This document shows positions 15,827 through 24,165 of a DNA stretch of 33,151 nucleotides, one piece after another. Within the stretch, counting starts at the first letter, position 1. Each line of letters opens with the position of its first letter. This stretch comes from FEN-1073 sp050010135 (GTDB lineage Bacteria; Chloroflexota; Anaerolineae; Anaerolineales; RBG-16-64-43). The notes beneath the pieces are model-generated. The model was not told the DNA's origin. It was given only the letters and a program-made list of their open reading frames with translations, and searched no databases. Made by a program: the position numbers and the translations under genes. The stretch covers positions 1 through 33,151 of the forward strand of contig JBEKLP010000027.1 in assembly GCA_050010135.1 (NCBI GenBank), given 5' to 3'.

Positions 15827-16552
15827 ATGAATATACATTACCGCCCACTTCGCTTGAATGTCGGTTTTCTCCTCAGCCAAACGGCTGGATATGGCCGACA
15901 CTTCGACTTCCACGAAGAAAGCATAACACTGGGAAGTGATATCTGCGTCGAAGCATTCAACGGCCATCTACAGCTCAACCGCACACCACAAGGGATCGTC
16001 GCCCTGGGCAATCTTTCCGCCCAATTGCCCGCCGAATGCGCACGCTGCCTGAAAGCCTTTTCCGCGCCCGTTTCCATCCACATCGAAGATCTGTTCGTCT
16101 ATCCGCCGCAAAACGCCACCGATCCGCTGCTCCTGGTCGGGGAAGACGCACATTTGAATCTGGAGCCCCTGGTACGGGAATATCTGCTGGTCAATCAACC
16201 CACCCGGCTTCTGTGCCGGCCGGATTGCAAAGGGTTGTGTCCCATCTGCGGCAACGACCTCAATGAGAAGCAATGCTATCACCCGGAGGAATCCGAAGTG
16301 CAGGGAATCACGACCTCCGGTTTGATCCTATCGGCGCAAAAGAAATCCAAAAAAGCGGACGCCACGGAAAAGAGACCGGCCAAAACAGAATCGAAAAACA
16401 AAAAGAAAGCGGCGCACGCGAAAGCGCCCGCCGCAGCAAGAATATCGAAAAACCAAAGTGCAAAAAAAACCGTCCGAAAATCGGGAGGAAAATCCCCGGC
16501 CGCGAAGAAAACCGCGGGCGGGGCAGCGAAAAAAACTTCTAAAAAGAAATAA
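15827..16552 (+). CDS. YceD/DUF177 family protein with a long Lys/Ala-rich C-terminal tail
   Basis: A 241-aa protein. Residues 1-165 are a YceD (DUF177) domain with the usual cysteine pattern ('CARCLKAF' and 'CRPDCKGLCPICGNDLN'). YceD proteins act in 23S rRNA and large-subunit maturation and are normally followed by rpmF (L32). Here no L32 gene follows; the gap 16553-16752 holds no L32-like frame. From about residue 168 the protein becomes a tail of some 75 residues made of Lys, Ala, Ser and Thr, with repeated AAKKT-type units ('SPAAKKTAGGAAKKTSKKK'), like histone-H1 C-termini. Such tails bind nucleic acid non-specifically; one on an rRNA-associated protein is sensible but inferred. No ribosome site is visible. 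Confidence 0.85.
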   Translation: MNIHYRPLRLNVGFLLSQTAGYGRHFDFHEESITLGSDICVEAFNGHLQLNRTPQGIVALGNLSAQLPAECARCLKAFSAPVSIHIEDLFVYPPQNATDPLLLVGEDAHLNLEPLVREYLLVNQPTRLLCRPDCKGLCPICGNDLNEKQCYHPEESEVQGITTSGLILSAQKKSKKADATEKRPAKTESKNKKKAAHAKAPAAARISKNQSAKKTVRKSGGKSPAAKKTAGGAAKKTSKKK

Positions 16553-16752
16553 GTGCGACCGCAGAACCCGTCGGAATCCGATCGCATTTCCGGCGTCCGG
16601 GCGAATCCGCGAAGATGGTTTGCCCTCACCTGCGGATCGAGTAACGGAACTCGTACTCGGGCGAGAAGGCATCGTTCCCATCAACCCAGCCGTCCGGAGA
16701 AACGAAAGCCGTCTGCCCCCATGCATCAACTTCCCTTCGAGGAGAGCAGCGC

Positions 16753-17928
16753 ATGGAGCGAGAATGGCGAAACCGAGAACAAGTAACCGTGCTATTGGAA
16801 CAGGCGGAATTCCAGGGATTTCTCACCACCGACGATATCCTGGAGGCGTTCCCCAGCGCCGCTAAACGCGTCGGTGAATTCCGGCAGGTGCTATCGTTTT
16901 TGCACAGCTCCGGGATTGAAATCTGCGAAACCGGAATCCCCAAAAATCTTCCCCCCGCCCCGCGGCGCGCCAGGCCCAGCAAGGAAAGCGATCTGGCGCG
17001 GATCTCCATCGACGACCCAGTAGGCTTGTACCTCAAAGAAATGTCGCGGGTACCGCTCCTGTCCACCAAGGAGGAGGTTTCGCTCGCCCGACGGATCGAA
17101 GAGGGCCGCGACGCATTGTTGCGGCTGCGCGCGATGAGAAAAACCGCCGAACCGTCCGCGGGCTCGGAACGCAAACGAATCCAACTGGAACACCTGGTGA
17201 ACGACGGGCTGGGAGCGCGGGAACACCTCATTAAAGCCAACACGCGCCTGGTGGTGAGCGTGGCCAAGCGTTACATGGGGCGCGGGGTGCACTTTCTGGA
17301 TCTGATCCAGGAAGGCAACCTGGGGCTGATGAAGGCCGTGGAAAAATTCGATTACCACCGCGGGTTCCGTTTCTCCACGTACGCCACCTGGTGGATCCGG
17401 CAAACCATTTCCCGGGCGATCGCCGACCAGAGCCGCACCATCCGCGTTCCGGTTCACATGACCGACCGCATCCAGCGCCTGTACCGCACCGCCCACGACA
17501 TCGAGCAGCGCACCGGACGGAAAGCCACCTCGGAGGAGATCGGTGCGGAGATGGGGTTGGACGAACGCAAGGTGGATTGGATGCTGCAGGTATCCTGGCG
17601 CCCGGTTTCGCTGGAAAATCCGATCGGCGAGGAAGACGAGGAGATGATCACCTTCGTCGAGGACACCTTCACCCCCTCTCCGACCGAGAGCGTTAGCGAG
17701 CAATTGCTGCGTGAAAAGGTTGAGGAAGTGCTTTCGACGCTGAGCCCGCGCGAGGCGCGAGTCCTGCGGATGCGCTTCGGGCTGTGTGGGGAGCGGCCGT
17801 GCACGCTCGAGGAGGTCGGCCAGAGATTCGGGCTGACGCGCGAGCGTATCCGTCAGATCGAGGGCCGCGCGCTGCGGCGGCTGCGGCATCCCCGGCGCGC
17901 GCGGCAGTTGCAGGAATATACTCAATAG
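16753..17928 (+). CDS. RpoD/SigA-type RNA polymerase sigma factor
   Basis: A 391-aa sigma-70. Regions in order: a 1.1-like N-terminal domain (about 1-70), 1.2 ('DDPVGLYLKEMSRVPLLS'), 2 with 'FDYHRGFRFSTYATWWIRQ' and the -10-reading helix continuing to 'RTIRVPVHM', 3 ('RTGRKATSEEIGAEMGLDE'), and 4 with the -35-reading helix ('TLEEVGQRFGLTRERIRQIE'). The principal-type 2.4 and 4.2 helices predict promoters like the TTGACA/TATAAT boxes seen throughout this window. Chloroflexota often encode several RpoD-like factors, so whether this is the principal one is open. The ATG has GAGGAG about 8 nt upstream. It stands 200 nt after the yceD-like gene, and no promoter is obvious in that gap. Confidence 0.93.
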   Translation: MEREWRNREQVTVLLEQAEFQGFLTTDDILEAFPSAAKRVGEFRQVLSFLHSSGIEICETGIPKNLPPAPRRARPSKESDLARISIDDPVGLYLKEMSRVPLLSTKEEVSLARRIEEGRDALLRLRAMRKTAEPSAGSERKRIQLEHLVNDGLGAREHLIKANTRLVVSVAKRYMGRGVHFLDLIQEGNLGLMKAVEKFDYHRGFRFSTYATWWIRQTISRAIADQSRTIRVPVHMTDRIQRLYRTAHDIEQRTGRKATSEEIGAEMGLDERKVDWMLQVSWRPVSLENPIGEEDEEMITFVEDTFTPSPTESVSEQLLREKVEEVLSTLSPREARVLRMRFGLCGERPCTLEEVGQRFGLTRERIRQIEGRALRRLRHPRRARQLQEYTQ

Positions 17929-18051
17929 ATCATCCATTCAAATAACACACGCCGAGGACAGATCTCCGGTGGGCATTCGCGCTAGCATGAATGCCATCGC
18001 CAGGACACAATGCCGCTTCGGGGCAGAATCATCTGAGTGATGCATCCCGTT

Positions 18052-18079
18052 CCAAGCCTCCGGCTTGGTCGGGCTTTTT
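18052..18079 (+). terminator. Intrinsic terminator downstream of the sigma gene
   Basis: A 7-bp stem (18052-18058 with 18062-18068), a 3-nt loop and a T5 run at 18075-18079. It lies about 125 nt past the sigma stop, so the transcript has a sizeable 3' tail, which also holds a 7-bp hairpin (17972-17978 with 17989-17995). The rest of 17929-18222 shows only short GC stems and the metG -10 box. Confidence 0.75.
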
Positions 18080-18172
18080 ATCCCAGCGCCGGGATAAATC
18101 GCGGCGCGATCCCGCAAGGGCAACTCCCCGGCGCGAACAGCTCCACAGTTTTTATTTTTATGAGCCCGATGA

Positions 18173-18178
18173 TATACT
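18173..18178 (+). promoter_or_regulatory. -10 box of metG
   Basis: TATACT, preceded by an AT-rich stretch (T-runs at 18149-18159) rather than a clear -35. Predicted start near 18186; leader about 37 nt to the metG ATG, with GGAG about 11 nt before it. Confidence 0.5.
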
Positions 18179-18222
18179 CGTGAAACATACGCAAGGGATT
18201 CCCGATTGGAGACAACGAAGCG

Positions 18223-19998
18223 ATGAAAAACGTGCTGGTCGCCGTCGCCTGGCCGTACGCCAACGCCGATATCCACGTCGGCAACCTCACCGGTTCCTAT
18301 TTGCCGGCGGATATTTTCGCGCGCTACCACCGCCTGAAGGGCAACCGCGTGCTGATGGTCTCGGGCACCGACGCGCACGGCACGCCGATCACCGTCCGGG
18401 CCGACTCGGAAAAAACCACCGCCGAAGCGGTGTACCAGCGGTATCATCAGCGCTTCATCGACCTGTTTCTCCAGGCGGGGCTTACGTATGATCTCTTTAC
18501 GAGCACCCACACGGAAAACCACTTCCGCGTGGCGCAGGATTTTTTTAAAACCCTAAAGCAGAACGGATTCCTCTACCGCGAGAAGCAGAACGTGATGTAT
18601 TCCGAAATAGAAAAGCGGTTCCTGCCGGACCGCTACGTGGAGGGCGAATGCTACATCTGCCACTACCCGAACGCGCGCGGCGACCAGTGCGACAACTGCG
18701 GAAACCTCCTGGAGGCCACGCAGCTGATCAACCCGCGCAGCCGCACCGACGGGTCGACCCCGGTCCCGCGCGAGACCGAGCATTTCTTCCTCGACTTGGA
18801 CAAGCTCGCACCGGAGATTAATAAGTTTCTTTCCACCGGTAAGGAAACCTGGCGATCGAATGTTCTGCAATTCGCACGCAATATGGTCGACGAGGGATTG
18901 CACGGCCGCCCGATTACCCGCGATCTGGATTGGGGTATCCCGCTCCCCGAAGCCGGCTGGGAGGGTAAGCGGTTGTACGTCTGGTTCGAGGCGGTGATCG
19001 GCTATTTCTCCGCTTCGAGGGAATGGGCCGCAAGCCGGGGCGAGCCGGATGTCTGGAAGGATTGGTGGTACAACCCCGAAGCCCTGACTTATTACTTCAT
19101 CGGGAAGGACAACATTCCCTTCCACACCGTGATCTGGCCGGCGCAGCTCATCGGCGCTTCGCACTTATACGGCGGGGCGAAGGACAAGGCGCTCAACCTT
19201 CCCACCGACGTGCCCGCCAACGAGTTCATGAATCTGGAAGGAAAGAAAATCAGCGGCTCGCGGAATTGGGCGGTGTGGGGATTGGACGCGGTCGAGCGCT
19301 ATGGGCCGGATGCCGTCCGCTACTACCTCACCGTCAACATGCCCGAATCGCGCGACACCGATTGGGACTGGGCGGACTTTCATCGCCGCAACAACGACGA
19401 ACTGGTGGCCACCTGGGGAAATCTCGCCAACCGCGTGTTGACGTTCTCCTACCGCAACTGGGACGGGCGCGTGCCCGACCCCGGCGAGCTGCGTCCCGAA
19501 GATAACGAGCTCCTCACCAGGGCGGAGCAGGCATTCGCGGCCGTTGGTACGCGATACGAACAAGTGCAACTGCGCGCGGCGCTCGGCGAGGCAATGGCGC
19601 TTGCGGGGGAAGCCAACCGCTACCTCGACACTCAGGCTCCCTGGTTCCAGATAAAAACCGACCGCGCGGTGGCGGGAAAAACCATCTTCACCGCGCTGCA
19701 TGTCATCGATTCGCTCAAAACGCTCCTGGCCCCGATCATCCCCTTCTCCTCCGAGGAACTACAATCCGGATTTGGACACAAGGGCCGGTTGTTCGGAACG
19801 CAGCGGATCGAACAGCGGTCCGATTCCCTCGGGTCGCGGCCGGTCCTGGTGTACGATCCCTCCGGCGCCGCGGGAAAGTGGGAGCCGAGCCGCCTCGAAC
19901 CCGGACAACCGCTCGCCGAACCCAAGCCGCTTTTCCGCAAATTGCTGCCGGAAATCGTCGACCAGGAACGCGCCAGGCTGGGAAAACCGTCGGCCTGA
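18223..19998 (+). CDS. metG: Methionyl-tRNA synthetase
   Basis: A 591-aa class I synthetase charging tRNA-Met and initiator tRNA. Seen: HIGH-like 'WPYANADIHVGNL' near the N-terminus, a zinc knuckle in the connective peptide ('CYICHYPNARGDQCDNCG'), the KMSKS-equivalent 'KKISGSRNW' and the anticodon-binding helical domain after it. It ends without the C-terminal EMAP-like dimerisation domain of many bacterial MetRSs. KMSKS reads KISGS here, a substitution known among archaeal/eukaryote-like and some bacterial MetRSs. The next gene starts 5 nt after its stop. Confidence 0.95.
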   Translation: MKNVLVAVAWPYANADIHVGNLTGSYLPADIFARYHRLKGNRVLMVSGTDAHGTPITVRADSEKTTAEAVYQRYHQRFIDLFLQAGLTYDLFTSTHTENHFRVAQDFFKTLKQNGFLYREKQNVMYSEIEKRFLPDRYVEGECYICHYPNARGDQCDNCGNLLEATQLINPRSRTDGSTPVPRETEHFFLDLDKLAPEINKFLSTGKETWRSNVLQFARNMVDEGLHGRPITRDLDWGIPLPEAGWEGKRLYVWFEAVIGYFSASREWAASRGEPDVWKDWWYNPEALTYYFIGKDNIPFHTVIWPAQLIGASHLYGGAKDKALNLPTDVPANEFMNLEGKKISGSRNWAVWGLDAVERYGPDAVRYYLTVNMPESRDTDWDWADFHRRNNDELVATWGNLANRVLTFSYRNWDGRVPDPGELRPEDNELLTRAEQAFAAVGTRYEQVQLRAALGEAMALAGEANRYLDTQAPWFQIKTDRAVAGKTIFTALHVIDSLKTLLAPIIPFSSEELQSGFGHKGRLFGTQRIEQRSDSLGSRPVLVYDPSGAAGKWEPSRLEPGQPLAEPKPLFRKLLPEIVDQERARLGKPSA

Positions 19999-20003
19999 TT
20001 TCC

Positions 20004-21398
20004 ATGTCCAAAGCTCAGTCGATCCTCTTCTTTCTGATCTCCCTCGCGATCCTGTTTTTTGATTTTTACAGCGACGGTTTACACGCCGCCGGACAGTATT
20101 TTTGGGATGACCATCAAATCACGCTGGAAAGTTTCATCATCGGGCGGATGGTTAAATCGGGCCGTGACGGCATCTTCTCCGCCGGGGGTTTGACCGGTTT
20201 GGCCGGGCCGGACGCAGTCCCGCCGGATATTGAACATCAAAATTACAGATTTCAAACCCAAGCCTACTTGAATTCGCTGCCCTTCCAAACCTTCTCGATT
20301 TACAAATCCCAAAACGGCGTGCAGGGAATACTGTATAGCGCGCTCAATGCGATTTTACCGTTTTCCCCCGCCGATAAATTATCCATTTTCCATGCGATCG
20401 CTTCTCTGCTATCGGCGCTCGTCCTGGCCTGGATATCCTACTGGTTCTATCGCGAGTTCGGCGCGATTACCGGCGCGGTCGTGCTCCTCTCCACCGCTCT
20501 CTCGCAATGGCTGGTGGTTTTCGCACACAGCCTTTGGTGGTCCACCTGGGTATTTTATTTTCCGATGGCGGTCTTGATGTATTATCTCGCCCGCCGGCAT
20601 AGGGAGGCGAAACATTCTCTGCTGAAATTCGGCGCCCTGGTATTTGCCGTAATCCTGGTCAAGTGCTTATTCAACGGTTTTGAGTACATCACTACGGCGC
20701 TGATCATGATGACGGTCCCGCTGGCTTACATCTGCGTCCGGGAAAAAGAAAGCCTGCGTTCCTTTTTGACAAGCGTATCGACCGCCGCCCTCGCGTCTCT
20801 CCTCGCGGTCCTGACCAGCGCGACGATCCTGTGCATCCAGATTGCCACCGTGGAAGGGAGCCTCCTCTCGGGCGTGAATCAAATCCTGTTTTCGCTGCTG
20901 AGAAGATCCTATGGCAATCCGCAGAATTTCTCACCCGACTATACCGCAAGCCTGACGGCAAACCCCATCGACGTGGTGGCTGCGTACTTAAGAGGAATCT
21001 ATCTGGATCTCGACCAATACTTCCGCGTCCCCTCAGACTTCATTACGAATTATTTTTTACAGTTCCGGTACCTCTACCTGATTGTGATCTTTGCCTTCGC
21101 GGCCGCCCTCCTAATCCACCTGGTTCGAAGAACTCCCGATACGGTTCGACGGCGCAGCCTAGCGCTGGCGGCCGCGACGGGATTCTCGCTCCTCGCGCCC
21201 CTCTCCTGGCTGATTATTTTCAAGGCCCATTCCTACATCCACACCTTCATGAACAACATCGTCTGGCAGATGCCTTTTACGATCTACGGTTTCGCCGTCT
21301 GCGGTCTGGTTCTTCAAACGCTGTTAACCTCCCAAAGAAAAACCGGAGAGCCGGAAATCCGCCGGCGCATACAAACCAATCCGCCGGACGGCGTATAA
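20004..21398 (+). CDS. Polytopic membrane protein, GT-C glycosyltransferase-like
   Basis: A 464-aa protein with about nine to ten membrane helices. After the first helix there is a loop with 'YFWDDHQ', an acidic pair in the position where GT-C (GT39/GT83-like) lipid-linked-sugar transferases keep catalytic acids; this is suggestive but not diagnostic. No known family is recognised with certainty. The ATG at 20004 lies 5 nt after the metG stop and opens straight into 'SKAQSILFFLISLAILFF', a first helix; longer frames back into metG are rejected. It shares the metG transcript by position. Its last codons contain the -10 box of the following rnd gene. Confidence 0.6.
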   Translation: MSKAQSILFFLISLAILFFDFYSDGLHAAGQYFWDDHQITLESFIIGRMVKSGRDGIFSAGGLTGLAGPDAVPPDIEHQNYRFQTQAYLNSLPFQTFSIYKSQNGVQGILYSALNAILPFSPADKLSIFHAIASLLSALVLAWISYWFYREFGAITGAVVLLSTALSQWLVVFAHSLWWSTWVFYFPMAVLMYYLARRHREAKHSLLKFGALVFAVILVKCLFNGFEYITTALIMMTVPLAYICVREKESLRSFLTSVSTAALASLLAVLTSATILCIQIATVEGSLLSGVNQILFSLLRRSYGNPQNFSPDYTASLTANPIDVVAAYLRGIYLDLDQYFRVPSDFITNYFLQFRYLYLIVIFAFAAALLIHLVRRTPDTVRRRSLALAAATGFSLLAPLSWLIIFKAHSYIHTFMNNIVWQMPFTIYGFAVCGLVLQTLLTSQRKTGEPEIRRRIQTNPPDGV

Positions 21399-21399
21399 T
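21394..21399 (+). promoter_or_regulatory. -10 box of rnd, giving a leaderless or near-leaderless mRNA
   Basis: A perfect TATAAT ends 8 nt before the rnd ATG (21407), so transcription would begin at or next to the start codon. The box overlaps the stop codon of the upstream gene (21396-21398). No good -35 is visible and no Shine-Dalgarno lies between box and ATG. Confidence 0.5.
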
Positions 21400-21406
21400 T
21401 GCCGCC

Positions 21407-22540
21407 ATGGAGAGATTGCCTCCGCCGGTGATGATCAACCGCGCGGAAAAAATTCCCGGCTTGCTTTCTGCACTCCGCGGGATTCCCCGCATCGGCGTAG
21501 ACACCGAGTCCAACAGCCTCTACGTATATCGCGAACGGGTTTGCCTCCTGCAGATTTCCAGCCCGGATCAGGACTTCCTTCTCGATCCGCTCAGCCTTCC
21601 CGATATTTCCGGAGTGAAAGACGTTCTCGAAGATCCGCGGACGGAAAAGGTTTTCCATGCCGCGGAATACGACCTGCTCTGCCTTCGGCGTGATTTCGGA
21701 TTCCGCGTCCGGGGCCTGTTCGACACACACGCCGCCGCGCGTTCGCTGGGCGTGAAAGAATACGGGTTGAATGCGCTGCTCGTTGCAGAATTCGGTGTGG
21801 AGCTCGATAAAACCATGCAACGCGCGAACTGGGGCAAGCGGCCGCTTTCCGACCGCCAGATCGAATATGCGCGCTACGACACGCACTACCTGCTCCTGCT
21901 GCGCGACCGCTTGGCCGAGCGGGCCTACGCAGCCGGATATCGCGAGGAGCTGGGCGATGAGTTTGAGCGGCTGGAGAAAATTCCCGAGTTGGAATCCGAA
22001 GAGCCCGAATCCGATCCCTTCTGGAGGCTGCGCGGCGTGCAGGAATTGACCCCCCCGCAACGGGCCGTTCTCCAATCGCTGTTCGAGTGGCGGGAGAATG
22101 AGGCGCAGCGGATCGATCGCCCCCCCTTCCACATCCTCCCGGTGGAGGCCATGAACAAACTGGCGCGGGAGGCCCCCGGTTCCCTCGACGACCTGGCCCG
22201 GACCGGTCTGGGCAACCGGACAGTCCGACAATATGGAAAAGCCATCTTGCAGGTGGTCGAACGCGGCAAGGGACGGCCTCCTCCTATTCCCAACCGCAAC
22301 GGAGGAATGGATGAGAGTTCCCAAGCCCGCCTGGAAGCGCTTCGCAAATGGCGCAAACTGCGCGCGGAAGCGCGCGGAGTGGAATCCGACGTCATCCTGT
22401 GCCGGGACGCGATGTTTCGAATCGCCAGACACGCGCCGCCATCCATCGCCGCGCTCTCTGAAATTCCCGGAGTGGGCGCATTTCGTCTGAATGCGTACGG
22501 GTCGGAAATCCTTGCGGCGTTGAATTCTTCAATCCATTGA
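21407..22540 (+). CDS. rnd: Ribonuclease D (DEDDy exonuclease with HRDC domains)
   Basis: A 377-aa 3'-to-5' exoribonuclease trimming tRNA precursors and other structured RNAs. The DEDD catalytic set is present: 'IGVDTESNSL' (first D and E), 'VFHAAEYDLLCL' (second D) and 'YARYDTHYLL' (last D, with Tyr of the DEDDy class). Two HRDC-type helical domains follow (about 205-285 and 300-375). The ATG at 21407 starts just before 'ERLPPPVMI'. A much longer frame back to 20831 overlaps the preceding membrane gene and is rejected. It is followed at once by a decayed MBL ribonuclease fragment. Confidence 0.93.
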   Translation: MERLPPPVMINRAEKIPGLLSALRGIPRIGVDTESNSLYVYRERVCLLQISSPDQDFLLDPLSLPDISGVKDVLEDPRTEKVFHAAEYDLLCLRRDFGFRVRGLFDTHAAARSLGVKEYGLNALLVAEFGVELDKTMQRANWGKRPLSDRQIEYARYDTHYLLLLRDRLAERAYAAGYREELGDEFERLEKIPELESEEPESDPFWRLRGVQELTPPQRAVLQSLFEWRENEAQRIDRPPFHILPVEAMNKLAREAPGSLDDLARTGLGNRTVRQYGKAILQVVERGKGRPPPIPNRNGGMDESSQARLEALRKWRKLRAEARGVESDVILCRDAMFRIARHAPPSIAALSEIPGVGAFRLNAYGSEILAALNSSIH

Positions 22541-22541
22541 G

Positions 22542-22826
22542 AAAAGCCGTGGCAGCATTTTCTTCCACGGTGCGGCCCTCACGGCAACCGGTCCGCAATA
22601 TATTCTGGCGGTCATCGGCCGGCGGCTCCTGCTGGAGTGCGGCCTTTGCCGGGGACGGCGCACGGAGTCGCGGGCGGGAAAGCGCAATTTTCCCCTTGAT
22701 CCAAAAACGATCGATGCCACGGTTCTCTCCCATGGCACCGTCGACCCTTGCGGAAACCTGTCCACCCCGGTGAAAACCGGATATTCGGGGCCGATACACG
22801 CGCCGACGGCGATGGAAGTTAATTAA
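22542..22826 (+). pseudogene. N-terminal remnant of an MBL-fold/beta-CASP ribonuclease-like gene
   Basis: Directly after rnd, one frame translates without a stop for about 94 codons to TAA (22824-22826) and matches the N-terminus of RNA-processing metallo-beta-lactamases of the YSH1/CPSF type from memory: 'FFHGAALTATG' (usual form FHGAARTVTG), 'GRRLLLECGLCRGRR' (usual GLFQGRR), 'FPLDPKTIDATVLSHG', 'GYSGPIHAPTAMEV'. The catalytic signature, normally SHAHIDHSGN, reads SHGTVDPCGN, so three of four metal-binding positions are lost. No ATG or ribosome site is at its head, and the remaining 350 or so residues of the family are absent. I read it as a decayed, truncated copy. A small non-catalytic protein is less likely. 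Confidence 0.65.
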
Positions 22827-22925
22827 TCAGCTGCATCGTAATAAAAGCGATCATCTCGGCTTCAAGGATTGGGAGCTATTGGACGGAAAGGGCGGGGATG
22901 ATCATATTTCAAGGCGTCCTTCTCC

Positions 22926-23288
22926 ATGTACGAACGCCGTAACGAACCGCTCCTGCCTGTAAACCGTTTTATCCGGCGAATGTTGATCCACGGGCTGGTG
23001 GCACTGGCTATCACCGTCGTCGCATTGGGAATCGGGGTACTCGGTTACCATTTGACGGAAGGACTTCCCCTCCTCGACTCGCTGCTAAACGCCTCAATGA
23101 TCCTGGGCGGGATGGGTCCCGTGGATACAATCCGGACCGACGCGGGCAAGCTGTTCGCTTCGTTCTGCGCGCTCTTTTCCGGGATGGTATTCCTTGGCAT
23201 CGCCGGGATCTTGCTTGCGCCGGCGGTGCATCGCGTTCTCCATTGGATGCACTTGGAGGACGCCAGTCGTGACGGAGTCGATGGATGA
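22926..23288 (+). CDS. Small membrane protein resembling the pore half of two-TM channel proteins
   Basis: A 120-aa protein with a basic N-terminus, a first membrane helix ('LVALAITVVALGIGVLGY'), a short loop segment 'LPLLDSLLNASMILGGMGPV' that looks like a re-entrant pore loop, and a second helix ('LFASFCALFSGMVFLGIAGI'), ending in a His-rich tail ('HRVLHWMHLED'). The layout matches small proteins often annotated as ion-channel-2-like, but the K+ filter TVGYG is missing (here GGMGP), so K+ selectivity should not be assumed. The gap 22827-22925 may hold a weak promoter (TTGGAC, 17 nt, TCATAT). A 6-bp hairpin without T-run follows at about 23294-23308. Confidence 0.65.
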   Translation: MYERRNEPLLPVNRFIRRMLIHGLVALAITVVALGIGVLGYHLTEGLPLLDSLLNASMILGGMGPVDTIRTDAGKLFASFCALFSGMVFLGIAGILLAPAVHRVLHWMHLEDASRDGVDG

Positions 23289-23330
23289 TACTGTCTGCCG
23301 CGGGCAGAGAGAAACGCATTCATCGCATGA

Positions 23331-23336
23331 TATAAT
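23331..23336 (+). promoter_or_regulatory. -10 box of tRNA-Ser
   Basis: A perfect TATAAT lies 9 nt before the mature 5' end of the tRNA, followed by T5. No -35 match is found at the expected place. Confidence 0.6.
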
Positions 23337-23345
23337 TTTTCGCCC

Positions 23346-23436
<91 letters not shown>

Positions 23437-23469
23437 ATGAATTTTTTTCACCCTTGATTGTTCCACCCC

Positions 23470-23970
23470 ATGAAAAAGAAATTTACCGCCATCATTTTTA
23501 TTGCCGCCGGGGTAATTTTTCTCGGTGCCGGTGGATACCTTCTCCTTGTGAACCGGGTTTTTCCGTCCGGCTCAACCGTCGAATATCGTAATACACAATA
23601 TGGGTTTAGTTTTTCCCTGCCCGCGAGTTGGAAGGGATACTCCATCGTGACGGACCAATGGCAAGGGTACATCTATGGCCAACAGGGTGATGAACTGGTC
23701 CAACAGGGTCCGTTGATTTCCATCCGTCATCCCCTATGGACTACCGCCAATCCGCGCCAAGATATCCCCGTCATGGTGTTCACATTTGCCCAATGGGATT
23801 CGCTTCAGCGGAATGAATTCCACATTGGCGCGGCGCCGATCGGGCCGAGCGAGCTTGGACGCAATGCCCAATACGTATTCGCCCTGCCTGCCCGGTATAA
23901 CTTTGCCTTCCCGACGGGATGGGAAGAAGTACAAAAGATCCTTGAGGATCGTCCGCTCCGCGCATTCTGA
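23470..23970 (+). CDS. Membrane-anchored conserved hypothetical protein
   Basis: A 166-aa protein: basic start 'MKKKF', one membrane segment (about residues 6-27), then an extracytoplasmic domain with 'YRNTQYGFSFSLPASWKGY', the opening seen in PsbP-like/lipoprotein-type hypothetical proteins, and 'DIPVMVFTFAQWDSL'. It has no lipobox cysteine. The ATG at 23470 is used; a TTG four codons earlier is in frame. There is no Shine-Dalgarno and no obvious promoter in the 33 nt after the tRNA, so it may be read through from the tRNA-Ser promoter. No biochemical role can be assigned. Confidence 0.65.
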   Translation: MKKKFTAIIFIAAGVIFLGAGGYLLLVNRVFPSGSTVEYRNTQYGFSFSLPASWKGYSIVTDQWQGYIYGQQGDELVQQGPLISIRHPLWTTANPRQDIPVMVFTFAQWDSLQRNEFHIGAAPIGPSELGRNAQYVFALPARYNFAFPTGWEEVQKILEDRPLRAF

Positions 23971-24065
23971 AATATTCGCTTAGTATTTTCTTGGTTCTCA
24001 AACCAGTAGACCTGAAGATGATTGACAAAATAGGTTGATTGAAAAAATAATGATTATTTCCTTTG

Positions 24066-24102
24066 CGGCTCCGGCTTACCCCCGATCCGCTGGATGGAGC
24101 CG
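24066..24102 (-). terminator. Possible terminator hairpin after the histidine kinase gene
   Basis: A 7-bp stem (24066-24072 with 24096-24102) with an inner ATCC-GGAT helix lies about 65 nt past the kinase stop. On the minus strand an A/T-rich stretch with a T6 run follows some 20 nt later, too far for a classic terminator. The rest of 23971-24165 is AT-rich and contains a 15-nt palindrome near 24044-24058 but no gene. Confidence 0.35.
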
Positions 24103-24165
24103 GGCGAGCCAACCGGGGTGGGCTAGACAGTCAAGGTATTAATCCTTCATCGCGGTCCGCTGAAA

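Noticed and set aside
16626..17267. A 213-codon minus-strand frame opposite the sigma factor start
   Set aside because: Low-complexity Ser/Arg composition typical of antisense translation; overlaps conserved sigma regions 1.2-2.
22537..22773. A 78-codon plus-strand frame overlapping the end of rnd
   Set aside because: It is out of frame with the MBL-like remnant, Ser/Arg/Pro-rich and without a ribosome site, so a shadow of the decayed gene.
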